This document shows positions 1 to 7,258 of a stretch of DNA of 64,000 bases, piece after piece. Numbering within the stretch: position 1 is the stretch's first letter; the number at the start of each line of letters is the position of its first letter. The stretch comes from Agromyces intestinalis (GTDB lineage Bacteria > Actinomycetota > Actinomycetes > Actinomycetales > Microbacteriaceae). Position numbers and translations under genes: made by a program. The stretch lies in NCBI RefSeq assembly GCF_008365295.1, contig NZ_CP043505.1:868001-932000 (forward strand), given 5' to 3'. The notes beneath the pieces were generated by a model that ran no database searches, was not told the DNA's origin, and was given only the letters and a program-made list of their open reading frames with translations.

Positions 1-139
1 GCGGTTCGCCGCCGATCGCGACGACGAGCCCGACCACTCCGGCGACCGCGACGCAGACGAGCGCCGCCGCGTGCCCGGCACGCGCGAAGGCACGGCTCAT
101 GACTCCCCGGGCGAGGTGATCGGGCAACCCCAACGCCAT
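1..139 (-). CDS. N-terminus of a membrane-anchored or secreted protein (partial)
   Basis: Only the first 46 residues are in the window; the rest lies to the left. After a short polar stretch the frame encodes a hydrophobic segment (Ala/Val/Leu/Gly, about residues 23-42), which is a membrane anchor or signal peptide. I chose the ATG at 139 because GGAGG sits four bases before it. A second in-frame ATG at 100 has GGGGAG only two bases upstream. The function cannot be told from this fragment. Confidence 0.55.
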   Translation of the reverse strand, partial: MALGLPDHLARGVMSRAFARAGHAAALVCVAVAGVVGLVVAIGGEP

Positions 140-175
140 GCCGCCTCCGTTCGGGTCCGACGCGTCGATGCGTTC

Positions 176-191
176 GGCCGGTGGACCGGCC
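176..191. terminator. Inverted repeat downstream of the radical SAM gene
   Basis: GGCCGGT-GG-ACCGGCC is a perfect 7-bp-arm dyad about 45 bases past the radical SAM stop codon. There is no T-run. It may stop transcription before the leftmost gene; this is inference from position only. Confidence 0.3.
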
Positions 192-234
192 TGTCCGGAT
201 TATCCCATCGAGCGGCCGAATACGGAGACTCCGG

Positions 235-1365
235 TCAGAAGAGGGTTGGTGCGGCGTCGTGCGCGGCCGGTCCCACGGCCGCGGCAGCGGATGCCTCGGC
301 GACGCGCGCGGCGGCCTGCGCAGCCGTTCGCGGCGGCGGTGAGCGCAACGCCGTCGCCGTCGACCGCACCCCGCCGGTGGCGGGATCTTCGCGCACGCGG
401 ACGAGCCCGTGCGCCCGGATGAGCGGCCGGATGCGCTCGGCGAGCCAGTCGCGGTACGCCTTCGGCGCATACGCCGCCGCACCCGGATACATGGCCCGGT
501 ACTTCGGCACCAGCTCGGGGTGCTCACGCTCGAGCCACTGCATGAACCAGGGCTTCACCGCACCCCGCAGGTGCAGCGCCGAGTGCATCACGCCGGTCGC
601 ACCGGCCGCCTTCGCCCGCCGCAGCGCATCGTCGAGATGCGCCCGGGTATCGGTGAGGTACGGCAGGATCGGCATCAGGAACACCGTGCAGTCGAATCCC
701 GCGTCGCGCGCTGCGGTGACGGTTTGCAGGCGTGCGTTCGTCGACGGCGTGCCGGGCTCGACCGACTGCTGCAGGTCGTCGTCGTACACCGCGATCGACA
801 TCGCGAGGTCGATCGGCACCTGCTGCGAGGCATCCGCCAGCAGCGACAGGTCGCGCCGCAGCAGCGTGCCCTTGGTGAGGATGCTGAACGGCGTGCCGCT
901 CGACGCGAGTGCATCGATGATGCCCGGCATGAGCCGGTACCGGCCCTCGGCCCGCTGGTACGGGTCGGTGTTCGTGCCCAGCGCGACCGGCTCGTGCTTC
1001 CACGACGGCCGGGCGAGCTCGGTACGCAGCACATCGGCCGCATTCACCTTCACCACGATCTGCCGGTCGAAGTCTTCGCCCGCGTCGAGGTCGAGGTACT
1101 GATGCGTGGGCCGAGCGAAGCAGTAGGCGCATGCATGGCTGCAGCCCCGGTAGGGGTTGATCGTCCAGCCGAAGGGCACGTACGACTGGCCCGGCACGCG
1201 GTTGAGCGCCGACTTCGCCAGCACCTCGTGGAACGTCATGCCGGCGAACTCGGGCGTCTGCACCGAGCGCACCAGGTTGTTGAGCCGCGCCAGCCCGGGC
1301 AGCGTGTCGACCTGCTCGACGCCCAGCTCTTGCCCGCTCCACCGCATTCCGACATTCGAACACAT
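235..1365 (-). CDS. Rv2578c-family radical SAM protein
   Basis: This 376-residue protein carries the radical SAM cluster motif CxxxCxYC (Cys75, Cys79, Cys82 in CSHACAYC), which binds a 4Fe-4S cluster and cleaves S-adenosylmethionine. The surrounding residues (FGWTINPYRGCSHACAYCFARP) fit the actinobacterial Rv2578c/SplB-like group, related to spore photoproduct lyase, whose substrate is not established. The C-terminal 50 residues are an Ala-rich tail. I chose the ATG at 1365 because GGGGAG lies seven bases upstream; an ATG at 1347 is also possible. The start codon sits inside a LexA-box match, so LexA binding would block initiation. As I recall, the mycobacterial homologue belongs to the SOS regulon, which fits a DNA-damage role. 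Confidence 0.88.
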   Translation of the reverse strand: MCSNVGMRWSGQELGVEQVDTLPGLARLNNLVRSVQTPEFAGMTFHEVLAKSALNRVPGQSYVPFGWTINPYRGCSHACAYCFARPTHQYLDLDAGEDFDRQIVVKVNAADVLRTELARPSWKHEPVALGTNTDPYQRAEGRYRLMPGIIDALASSGTPFSILTKGTLLRRDLSLLADASQQVPIDLAMSIAVYDDDLQQSVEPGTPSTNARLQTVTAARDAGFDCTVFLMPILPYLTDTRAHLDDALRRAKAAGATGVMHSALHLRGAVKPWFMQWLEREHPELVPKYRAMYPGAAAYAPKAYRDWLAERIRPLIRAHGLVRVREDPATGGVRSTATALRSPPPRTAAQAAARVAEASAAAAVGPAAHDAAPTLF

Positions 1366-1372
1366 GTTCGAA
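1355..1372 (-). promoter_or_regulatory. LexA (SOS) box over the radical SAM start codon
   Basis: TTCGAACACATGTTCGAA has 8-bp arms and a 2-bp centre. Its core CGAAC-ACAT-GTTCG matches the actinobacterial/Gram-positive LexA consensus CGAACRNRYGTTCG at every position. It overlaps the chosen start codon and lies just past the ribosome binding site, an ideal place for repression. Confidence 0.75.
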
Positions 1373-1384
1373 CTCCCCGCAACC

Positions 1385-1438
1385 CGGCACGCCCGGCGCG
1401 CCCGCCGCGCCCGACGCGCCCGGCACGCCCGGCACGCC
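1385..1438. repeat. 9-bp tandem array, six units of CGGCACGCC-like sequence
   Basis: Six consecutive 9-mers (CGGCACGCC and one- or two-base variants) fill the space between the LexA box and the nested palindrome at 1444. In this short form it resembles the C-rich array next to the palindrome at 45035. Confidence 0.7.
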
Positions 1439-1443
1439 CGCCC

Positions 1444-1515
1444 GCCGAGTGTTTCCGCCGCTGCCGAGTGTTTCCGCTGGATGGGAAACACTCGGCGCGA
1501 ACGGAAACCCTCGGC
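1444..1515. repeat. Nested double palindrome between ABC-F and radical SAM genes
   Basis: GCCGAGTGTTTCCG occurs at 1444 and 1463. It is then mirrored as GGAAACACTCGGC at 1484 and CGGAAACCCTCGGC at 1502 (one mismatch). Inner and outer pairs form two concentric stems. It follows the ABC-F stop codon and could terminate that transcript, but its two-tier design matches the palindromes at 13125, 26625, 45035, 46237 and 48918. Confidence 0.6.
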
Positions 1516-1535
1516 GAGGGGACGACGGCGGTCGG

Positions 1536-3296
1536 TCACGCGGCGACCGACGCGCCCGCCACGCGGCCCGCGTCGAGCCGCAGCTCCTCGCCCCGCCAGC
1601 GCCGGCGCAGCCACCGGTCGTGGCTCGCGATCACGACCGCACCGGGGTAGCCGCCCAGCGCCTCCTCGAGCTCGGTCGCGAGCCCGAGCGACAGGTGATT
1701 CGTCGGCTCGTCGAGCAGGAACACGTGCGGCGGACGCGCGATCACGAGCGCCAGCGCGATCCGGCGCTGCTGCCCGGTCGACAGCACTCCGACCGGCCGG
1801 TCGAGGTCGCGCGGCGCGAGCAGCCCGAGCCCCGAGAGCGGCACCTGTTCGGCACGCCGCTCCCCCACTGTGCGCGCGTACAGCGCGCGCGGCGAGGCAT
1901 CCGGATCGGCGAACCGCACATCCTGCTCGAGCAGGCCGACCCGCAGTCCCTTGCGCAGCGCGACCGTGCCCCGATCGGGCGCGACGCGCCCGGCGAGCAG
2001 GCCGAGCAGCGTCGACTTGCCGGCTCCGTTCGCGCCCGTCACGAGCAGTCGCGTCTCAGGAGCGATCGCCAGCGTGCCGATCGCGAGCCGGTCGCCCACC
2101 GAGGCATCCGTCACTTGGGCGAGCAGACCGGATGCCTCGCCGAGCGCGTGCGCACCCGACGGGATGCCCGCGAACTCGAGGGGCGCCGGCGGCTTGCGCA
2201 CCTGCTCGCGCTCGAGCGTCGCGAGCCGCACCTCGGCGTTGCGCACCCGGCGCGACACCGCCTGGTCGGTGCGCGAGTGCTTGAACTTGGCGATGAACTT
2301 GTCGTTGTCGGTCGGGCCACGACCGTGCGACACCTCGCGCGCAGTCTCGGCGACCGACGCCCGCAGCCGCACGAGCTCGTCTTGCTCTGCCTCGTACTGC
2401 CGCTGCCAGCGGTCGCGCTCGTCGGCCTTCACCCGGAGGAACTCCGAGAAGCTCCCGCCGAACACCTGGCCGCCCGCGGACGCGAGACCGTCGGACGGCG
2501 ACAGGCCGCCCGGCCCCTCGCCCGAGCCCGATCGCGCGAGCGCGAGCGCACCCGCCCGACCCGGGTCGAGGTCGACCAGGCCCGTCGCGACCCGGTCGAG
2601 GAACTCGCGGTCGTGGCTCGCGAACACCACCGGTCCGCGCCAGGCGCGCAGCCGGGTCTCGAGGAACGCGGCGGTCGCGTCGTCGAGGTGGTTCGTCGGC
2701 TCGTCGAGCAGCAGCGCGTCGGGTGCCGCCAGCAGCAGCGCCGCCAACGCGAACCGGCTGCGCTGGCCACCCGACACCTCGCCGACCGTGCGGTCGGGGT
2801 CGATGCCCGAGATGCCGAGCCCTTCGAGCAGTTCGTCGCGGCGCGCGGGCGCCGACCAGACCTCGGCGCGCTCGGCCGCGTCGAGCGCGGCCTGGTAGCG
2901 AGCGGATGCCGCAGCGCCCGCGGCGCCGTCGGCATTCGTCGGGTCGCCGAGTGCCGCCGCTGCCGCATCGAGTTCATGCTCGATCGCCCGCACCTCGGCG
3001 AGCGCCCGCTCGAGCACGTCCCCGATGCGGTCGCTCGGCCGGTAGGGCGGCTCCTGCAGCAGCAGCCCGGTGCGCTCGGGTCGCGCCAGACGGCCGTCGA
3101 CGACGGCCTGGTCGACCGAGGTACCGGCCAGCAGGGCCAGCAGGGTCGACTTGCCGACCCCGTTCTCGCCGATGAGGCCCAGGCGCTGCCCGGGCGAGAC
3201 GGTGAGGTCGAGGTCGGAGAACACGCGCCGGTCGCCGTAGGCGACGGACAGGCCGTCGGCGCGCAGATGATCGGAATGGGAAAGACGTACAGCCAT
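1536..3296 (-). CDS. ABC-F family ATP-binding protein (ribosome protection type)
   Basis: This 586-residue soluble protein has two ABC ATPase cassettes and no membrane segment. Walker A motifs are GENGVGKST (43-51) and GANGAGKST (about 400), the signatures are SGGQ and STGQ, and both Walker B sites read LLDEPTNHL. The linker (about 250-350) is long and charged. ABC-F proteins bind the ribosomal E site and either rescue stalled ribosomes or expel antibiotics. A gene standing alone behind a structured leader resembles the resistance-type members (OleB, TlrC, LmrC). I used the ATG at 3296; a frame extension upstream to 3335 would run through the leader hairpin. The drug, if any, cannot be inferred. 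Confidence 0.88.
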   Translation of the reverse strand: MAVRLSHSDHLRADGLSVAYGDRRVFSDLDLTVSPGQRLGLIGENGVGKSTLLALLAGTSVDQAVVDGRLARPERTGLLLQEPPYRPSDRIGDVLERALAEVRAIEHELDAAAAALGDPTNADGAAGAAASARYQAALDAAERAEVWSAPARRDELLEGLGISGIDPDRTVGEVSGGQRSRFALAALLLAAPDALLLDEPTNHLDDATAAFLETRLRAWRGPVVFASHDREFLDRVATGLVDLDPGRAGALALARSGSGEGPGGLSPSDGLASAGGQVFGGSFSEFLRVKADERDRWQRQYEAEQDELVRLRASVAETAREVSHGRGPTDNDKFIAKFKHSRTDQAVSRRVRNAEVRLATLEREQVRKPPAPLEFAGIPSGAHALGEASGLLAQVTDASVGDRLAIGTLAIAPETRLLVTGANGAGKSTLLGLLAGRVAPDRGTVALRKGLRVGLLEQDVRFADPDASPRALYARTVGERRAEQVPLSGLGLLAPRDLDRPVGVLSTGQQRRIALALVIARPPHVFLLDEPTNHLSLGLATELEEALGGYPGAVVIASHDRWLRRRWRGEELRLDAGRVAGASVAA

Positions 3297-3320
3297 GGGA
3301 TGCCCCGTTTCGCGAGCTGG

Positions 3321-3357
3321 CTCCCGGGCCGTCACGGCGCGCGCGACGGCCCGGGAG
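3321..3357 (-). promoter_or_regulatory. Leader hairpin 24 nt before the ABC-F start (attenuator candidate)
   Basis: CTCCCGGGCCGTC and GACGGCCCGGGAG form a perfect 13-bp stem around an 11-nt loop. A second CCCGGG at 3438-3443, inside the upstream small frame, could pair with either arm and offer an alternative fold. This is the layout of ribosome-mediated attenuators before ABC-F resistance genes; the mechanism here is inference. Confidence 0.5.
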
Positions 3358-3421
3358 CGGAAGGGTGGATCCCGCCGGGCATTCGCCGTCGACGAATCGG
3401 GTGCACGCGAGACTGTCGCGA

Positions 3422-3484
3422 TCAGTGGAAGAGCACACCCGGGGTCAACGGCGCCTCAGGCGCGGGACGATGGGATGTGCTCAC
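3422..3484 (-). CDS. Possible 20-residue leader peptide upstream of ABC-F
   Basis: A GTG-initiated frame of 20 codons, with four prolines (PAPEAP-TP), ends 64 bases before the leader hairpin. A candidate -10 (TACCGT, 3500-3505 on the minus strand) would start the RNA about nine bases before the GTG. An ATG-AAG-TGA minimal frame overlaps its start at 3481-3489. No clear ribosome binding site is present, as expected for near-leaderless RNA. It is supported only by position and by the hairpin that follows. Confidence 0.3.
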   Translation of the reverse strand: MSTSHRPAPEAPLTPGVLFH

Positions 3485-3566
3485 TTCATAGCGGGTACGA
3501 CGGTAGCACGCGGCATCCGCTCGCACCAGTGTGTCGGCTGGGAGAATACCCCGGCCGCTGCTCGGG

Positions 3567-4286
3567 TCAGTCCTTCGCAACCGCGGACACGTCGACGCAG
3601 ACGACTCCCTCGTTGCCGTCCTGGTCGGCGATGACGGTGAGCCCCGGCGCATCGCGGTCGTCCACGACGACGCCGCCAGCTGCGAGGGCGGCGGCGATCC
3701 GTTGCTCGGCGGCCTCGGGCGCGACGTAGACCTCGAGGTGGAAGCGCTGATGCGAGGTCTCGTGCTCGTCGGCGTCGGCGTCGGCGTCGCCGAACCACAG
3801 GTTCGGCACGCGAACCGTGGCATCGCGGATCTCATCGCTGGGCGACCCGCGGCCCTGCGACTCGGCGCTCCCGGTCAGCAGCGCCGCCCACACCGGGGCG
3901 ATGGTCGCTGAGCGTGCCGTGTCGACGCCGAGCTCGATCTCGCTGACCGAGGCCGGATCGGCCTCCAGGCCGTGCTCGGCGGCGATCTCGGTGATGCGTC
4001 GCGCGAGGTCGACGTCTTGTTGGGTCACCCATTCGACGACGTACTCGGTGCCATCGTCGTCGCGGTAGATCGCGTCGTCGCTGACCAGTTCGAGATCGAC
4101 GTATCCCGTGCCGATCGTCACGCGCGGGTGATGGCCGAGCGCGTCGCCCGCCTCGCCCACCGCGACGACGAACCGCGCCGCGGCGCCGAACTCGGCGACC
4201 AGGTACCTGGCGTGCAGCCCCTGAGCCAGCTTGCGCCAGTCGACCAGGCCGGCCGCGGCGATCCGATCGCCCTTCAGCATGTCCAT
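3567..4286 (-). CDS. Fusion of pterin-4a-carbinolamine dehydratase-like and glyoxalase (VOC) domains
   Basis: This protein has 239 residues. Residues 1-105 match 4a-hydroxytetrahydrobiopterin dehydratase (PhhB/PCD), including the catalytic GHHP motif (His52, His53) and the following TIGTGYVDLEL strand. Residues 120-239 look like a VOC/glyoxalase-like half with repeated beta-alpha-beta pattern (VRVPNLWFGDAD ... HQRFHLEVYV ... VVVDDRDAPGLTVIADQDGN). The pairing recurs in Actinobacteria, but the physiological substrate is unknown to me. No aromatic amino acid hydroxylase is nearby, so a classical pterin-recycling role is not supported by context. The start at 4286 lies eight bases from a TACACT -10 box. 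Confidence 0.75.
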   Translation of the reverse strand: MDMLKGDRIAAAGLVDWRKLAQGLHARYLVAEFGAAARFVVAVGEAGDALGHHPRVTIGTGYVDLELVSDDAIYRDDDGTEYVVEWVTQQDVDLARRITEIAAEHGLEADPASVSEIELGVDTARSATIAPVWAALLTGSAESQGRGSPSDEIRDATVRVPNLWFGDADADADEHETSHQRFHLEVYVAPEAAEQRIAAALAAGGVVVDDRDAPGLTVIADQDGNEGVVCVDVSAVAKD

Positions 4287-4294
4287 GGACGGGG

Positions 4295-4300
4295 AGTGTA
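4295..4300 (-). promoter_or_regulatory. -10 box of the pterin dehydratase-VOC gene
   Basis: TACACT on the minus strand, eight bases before the ATG, puts the transcription start at or next to the start codon (leaderless type). Confidence 0.5.
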
Positions 4301-4371
4301 ACCCTCGTACGGCGCAGCGGCATCAGGGAATCCGCTTGGGGCGAGGCTCGGTTCGGCGCTCGATACGCGCC

Positions 4372-5850
4372 CTACGCCTGCAGCTGCAGCACCCTCGCGG
4401 TCTCGGCGAGCGACGCCGCGGCGGCCTTCGGGTCGTCCGAGAGCTTCGTGCCGTACGAGGGGATCATCTCGCGCAGCTTCGGCTCCCACCCGGCGAATCG
4501 GTCGGGGAAGCAGCGCTGCAGCACGTCGAGCATGATGGGCGCCGCGGTCGACGCGCCCGGCGAGGCGCCCAGCAGGCCCGCGATGGTGCCGTCGGCGCCG
4601 GTGATGACCTCGGTGCCGAACTGCAGCACGCCGCCCTTGTCGCCGTCGCGCTTCATGACCTGCACGCGCTGGCCGGCGGTGATGAGCTCCCAGTCTTCAC
4701 GCTTGGCGGTGGGCATGAACTCGCGCAGCGCGTCGAGCTTCTTCTCGCGGGTCGCCATCAGCTCGCCGACGAGGTACTTCACGAGGTCGAAGTTGCGGAA
4801 CGCGACCTGCAGCATGACGCCGAGGTTGTGCGCGCGCACCGAGAACGGCAGGTCGAACCACGTGCTGCGCTTCAGGAACTTGGGCGTGAAGCCCGCGTAC
4901 GGGCCGAACAGCAGCGCCGTCTCGCCGTCGACGACGCGCGTGTCGAGGTGCGGCACCGACATCGGCGGCGCGCCGACGGCGGCCTTGCCGTACACCTTCG
5001 CCTGGTGCTGGGCGACGAGCTTCGGGTTCGTGGTGCGCAGGAACTGCCCCGAGATGGGGAACCCGCCGAAGCCCTTGATCTCGGGGATGCCCGAGTGCTG
5101 CAGCAGCGCGAGCGCGCCGCCGCCGGCGCCGACGAACACGAAGCGGGCGCGCACCTCGTCGGGGGTGTTGCCGACCAGGCGGCGCAGCTTCAGCTTCCAC
5201 GCGCCGTCGTTCTGGCGCTTCAGCCAGGTGACCTGCGTGTCGGTGACGACCTCGCCGCCGCGGCTCTTCAGATCGTCGAAGAGGAACCGGGTGAGGGCGC
5301 CGAAGTCGACGTCGGTGCCCGCGGCGATGCGGGTGGCGGCGACCTTCTGCTTGGGGTTGCGCTTCTTGGCGAGCAGCGGCGTCCACTCGGCGATCTGCTC
5401 GTGGCGCTCGGTGTACTCGAGGTCGGGGAACAGCGGCTGGCCGTCGAGGGCCGCGACCCGCTTGCGCAGGTACTCGATGTTCTTCGCGCCGTGCACGAAC
5501 GTCATGTGGGGCGTCGAGTTGATGAACCGGTTCGGCGACGGCAGCGCACCCGTCGACACGAGGTGAGCCCAGTACTGCCGGCTGATCTGGAACTGCTCGT
5601 TGATCGAGACGGCCTTCGCCGGGTCGACCGTGCCGTCCTTGCCCTCGGGCATGTAGTTGAGCTCGCAGAGCGCGGCGTGACCGGTGCCCGCGTTGTTCCA
5701 GGCGTTCGAGGATTCCTGCGCGACCTCGCCGAGTCGTTCGTAGACCCGGATGCTCCAATCGGGCTGCAACCGGGACAGCAGGGAGCCGAGCGTGGCGCTC
5801 ATGATGCCCCCGCCGATCAGCACGACATCGACGGTTTCCTCTGAATGCAC
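4372..5850 (-). CDS. mqo: Malate:quinone oxidoreductase
   Basis: This 492-residue FAD enzyme oxidises malate to oxaloacetate and passes electrons to (mena)quinone at the inner face of the membrane, in place of or beside NAD malate dehydrogenase. It opens with the dinucleotide-binding VDVVLIGGGIMSATLG. It then has the family-typical SSNAWNNAGTGHAALCELNY, GFGGFPISGQFLRT and PHLDTRVVDGETALLFGPYAGF segments, and ends with MIPSYGTKL. The length is normal for Mqo. I chose GTG at 5850, because the FAD motif begins within ten residues and a TAGACT -10 box lies seven bases upstream. The gene is divergent from the D-amino-acid genes. Confidence 0.96.
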   Translation of the reverse strand: MHSEETVDVVLIGGGIMSATLGSLLSRLQPDWSIRVYERLGEVAQESSNAWNNAGTGHAALCELNYMPEGKDGTVDPAKAVSINEQFQISRQYWAHLVSTGALPSPNRFINSTPHMTFVHGAKNIEYLRKRVAALDGQPLFPDLEYTERHEQIAEWTPLLAKKRNPKQKVAATRIAAGTDVDFGALTRFLFDDLKSRGGEVVTDTQVTWLKRQNDGAWKLKLRRLVGNTPDEVRARFVFVGAGGGALALLQHSGIPEIKGFGGFPISGQFLRTTNPKLVAQHQAKVYGKAAVGAPPMSVPHLDTRVVDGETALLFGPYAGFTPKFLKRSTWFDLPFSVRAHNLGVMLQVAFRNFDLVKYLVGELMATREKKLDALREFMPTAKREDWELITAGQRVQVMKRDGDKGGVLQFGTEVITGADGTIAGLLGASPGASTAAPIMLDVLQRCFPDRFAGWEPKLREMIPSYGTKLSDDPKAAAASLAETARVLQLQA

Positions 5851-5857
5851 GACTTCC

Positions 5858-5863
5858 AGTCTA
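5858..5863 (-). promoter_or_regulatory. -10 box of mqo
   Basis: TAGACT on the minus strand ends seven bases before the GTG start codon, a leaderless arrangement. No convincing -35 was seen. Confidence 0.5.
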
Positions 5864-5945
5864 TGTCGGCTCGGGCGACGCCCTTGACCGCGGGGCACCT
5901 CCTGCGGTACCGAGGCGACCGCATCGGCCCGGATGCTCCGCCGCG

Positions 5946-5951
5946 TACACT
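5946..5951 (+). promoter_or_regulatory. -10 box for the D-amino-acid operon
   Basis: TACACT lies 71 bases before the GTG at 6023, in the 172-bp gap shared with mqo. The start codon has its own strong ribosome binding site (GGAGGGAG), so this transcript should have a leader. Confidence 0.4.
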
Positions 5952-6022
5952 GACCGTGGCATCCGGTCGTGCGGATGCCGGACCGCCGCGATCGGCGCCC
6001 GTCGCGCCGGAGGGAGACCGCC

Positions 6023-7258
6023 GTGCCGCTATCCGTGGCCGACCTCGACGACATCCGCATCACCCCGTCCGATACCGGTCTTCCCGGCCGCGCCGCGGGC
6101 CTCACCGTCGGCGAGTTCCTCGCGACCGAGCCCCGGCTCGACGAGTTCTGGACCCCGCTGCTCGTGCTCGATGACGCCGCGCTGCGCGCGAACGCGCGAG
6201 CGATCCAGTCGTGGTGCGACGAACACGGGCTGGAGCTCATGCCGCACGGCAAGACGACGATGGCACCCGCCCTCTGGTGGCTGCAGCTCGACGGCGGCGC
6301 GACGGGGCTCACGCTCGCCACGCCAGGGCAGGTGCGAACCGCGCGGCGGTTCGGCGTGGCATCCGTCATGCTCGCGAACGCGCTGGTCGCACCGCCCGCA
6401 CTCGCGTGGGCGGCCGCCGAGCTGGCCGACCCCGCCTTCGCGCTGCGGGTCTGGGCCGACTCGGTCGCGACCGTCAACGCGATGGAGGCGGGGCTCGCGG
6501 GTCTCGACCTGCCGCGCCCGATCGACGTACTCGTCGAGCTCGGCGCGCCCGGCGGGCGCACCGGGGCCCGCACGCTCGACGACGCGCGCCGTGTCGCCGA
6601 CCGGGTGGCCGCGTCGCCCGTGCTGCGACTCGCGGGCACCGCCGGCTACGAGGGATCGCTCGGCCACGACCGCTCGTCGGGCGCGGCCGCCGCGGTGCGC
6701 GGCTACCTCGCCGACCTGGTGCGGCTGCACGAGACGGTCGCGGGCCTGGCCGGCGGGGAGCTGCTGCTCAGCGCGGGCGGCAGCGCGTACCTCGACCTGG
6801 TCGCCGAGGCGTTCGAGGCTCCCGCCGCTCGCGCCGCCGGCACGCGGCGCGTGCTGCGATCGGGTGCGTCGCTCGTGCACGACAACGGGTTCTACCGCGG
6901 CATCTCACCCATCGACGACCGGCTGACGCCCGCCATGCGCGGCCTCGCGCGGGTCGTCTCGCACCCCGAACCCGGCCTCGCACTGCTCGACGGCGGCAAG
7001 CGCGACTTCCCCTATGACGAGGGGCTGCCGGTGCCGCTCGCGCTCGACGGGGCATCCGTGACCGCGCTCAACGACCAGCACACGTACCTGCGGGCCGCGC
7101 CTTCCGGTGCGGTCGGCCCGGTCGACATCGCCATCGGCGACGTCGTCGAGCTCGGGCTCTCGCACCCGTGCACCGCGTTCGACAAGCGCCGGCTCATCCC
7201 CGTCGTCGAGCGGTTCGGCAGCGACCGGGTCGTCGCGCTCGTGCGGACGTTCTTCTGA
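6023..7258 (+). CDS. DSD1-family PLP enzyme (D-serine dehydratase / D-threonine aldolase-like)
   Basis: This 411-residue fold-type III PLP protein has an alanine-racemase-like barrel at residues 25-280. The PLP lysine is in PHGKTTMAP (about residue 76), and the C-terminal beta domain carries the metal motif SHPCTAFDK (His and Cys bind zinc in D-serine dehydratase Dsd1 and D-threonine aldolase). These enzymes turn D-serine into pyruvate and ammonia or split D-threonine. GTG at 6023 follows GGAGGGAG by six bases. The stop codon overlaps the next start (TGATG), so it is co-transcribed with the amidohydrolase. With RidA downstream, a dehydratase-type reaction producing an enamine is the better guess. 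Confidence 0.85.
   Translation: MPLSVADLDDIRITPSDTGLPGRAAGLTVGEFLATEPRLDEFWTPLLVLDDAALRANARAIQSWCDEHGLELMPHGKTTMAPALWWLQLDGGATGLTLATPGQVRTARRFGVASVMLANALVAPPALAWAAAELADPAFALRVWADSVATVNAMEAGLAGLDLPRPIDVLVELGAPGGRTGARTLDDARRVADRVAASPVLRLAGTAGYEGSLGHDRSSGAAAAVRGYLADLVRLHETVAGLAGGELLLSAGGSAYLDLVAEAFEAPAARAAGTRRVLRSGASLVHDNGFYRGISPIDDRLTPAMRGLARVVSHPEPGLALLDGGKRDFPYDEGLPVPLALDGASVTALNDQHTYLRAAPSGAVGPVDIAIGDVVELGLSHPCTAFDKRRLIPVVERFGSDRVVALVRTFF

Noticed and set aside
1449-3491. Plus-strand open frame of 680 codons
   Set aside because: It is the shadow of the ABC-F gene, with no recognisable motif.
4231-5844. Plus-strand open frame of 537 codons
   Set aside because: It is opposite mqo, whose protein is unmistakable.
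4372-6639. Extended 755-codon frame for mqo
   Set aside because: The extra N-terminal 260 residues overlap the divergent PLP enzyme gene and lack homology; the FAD motif starts just after GTG 5850.
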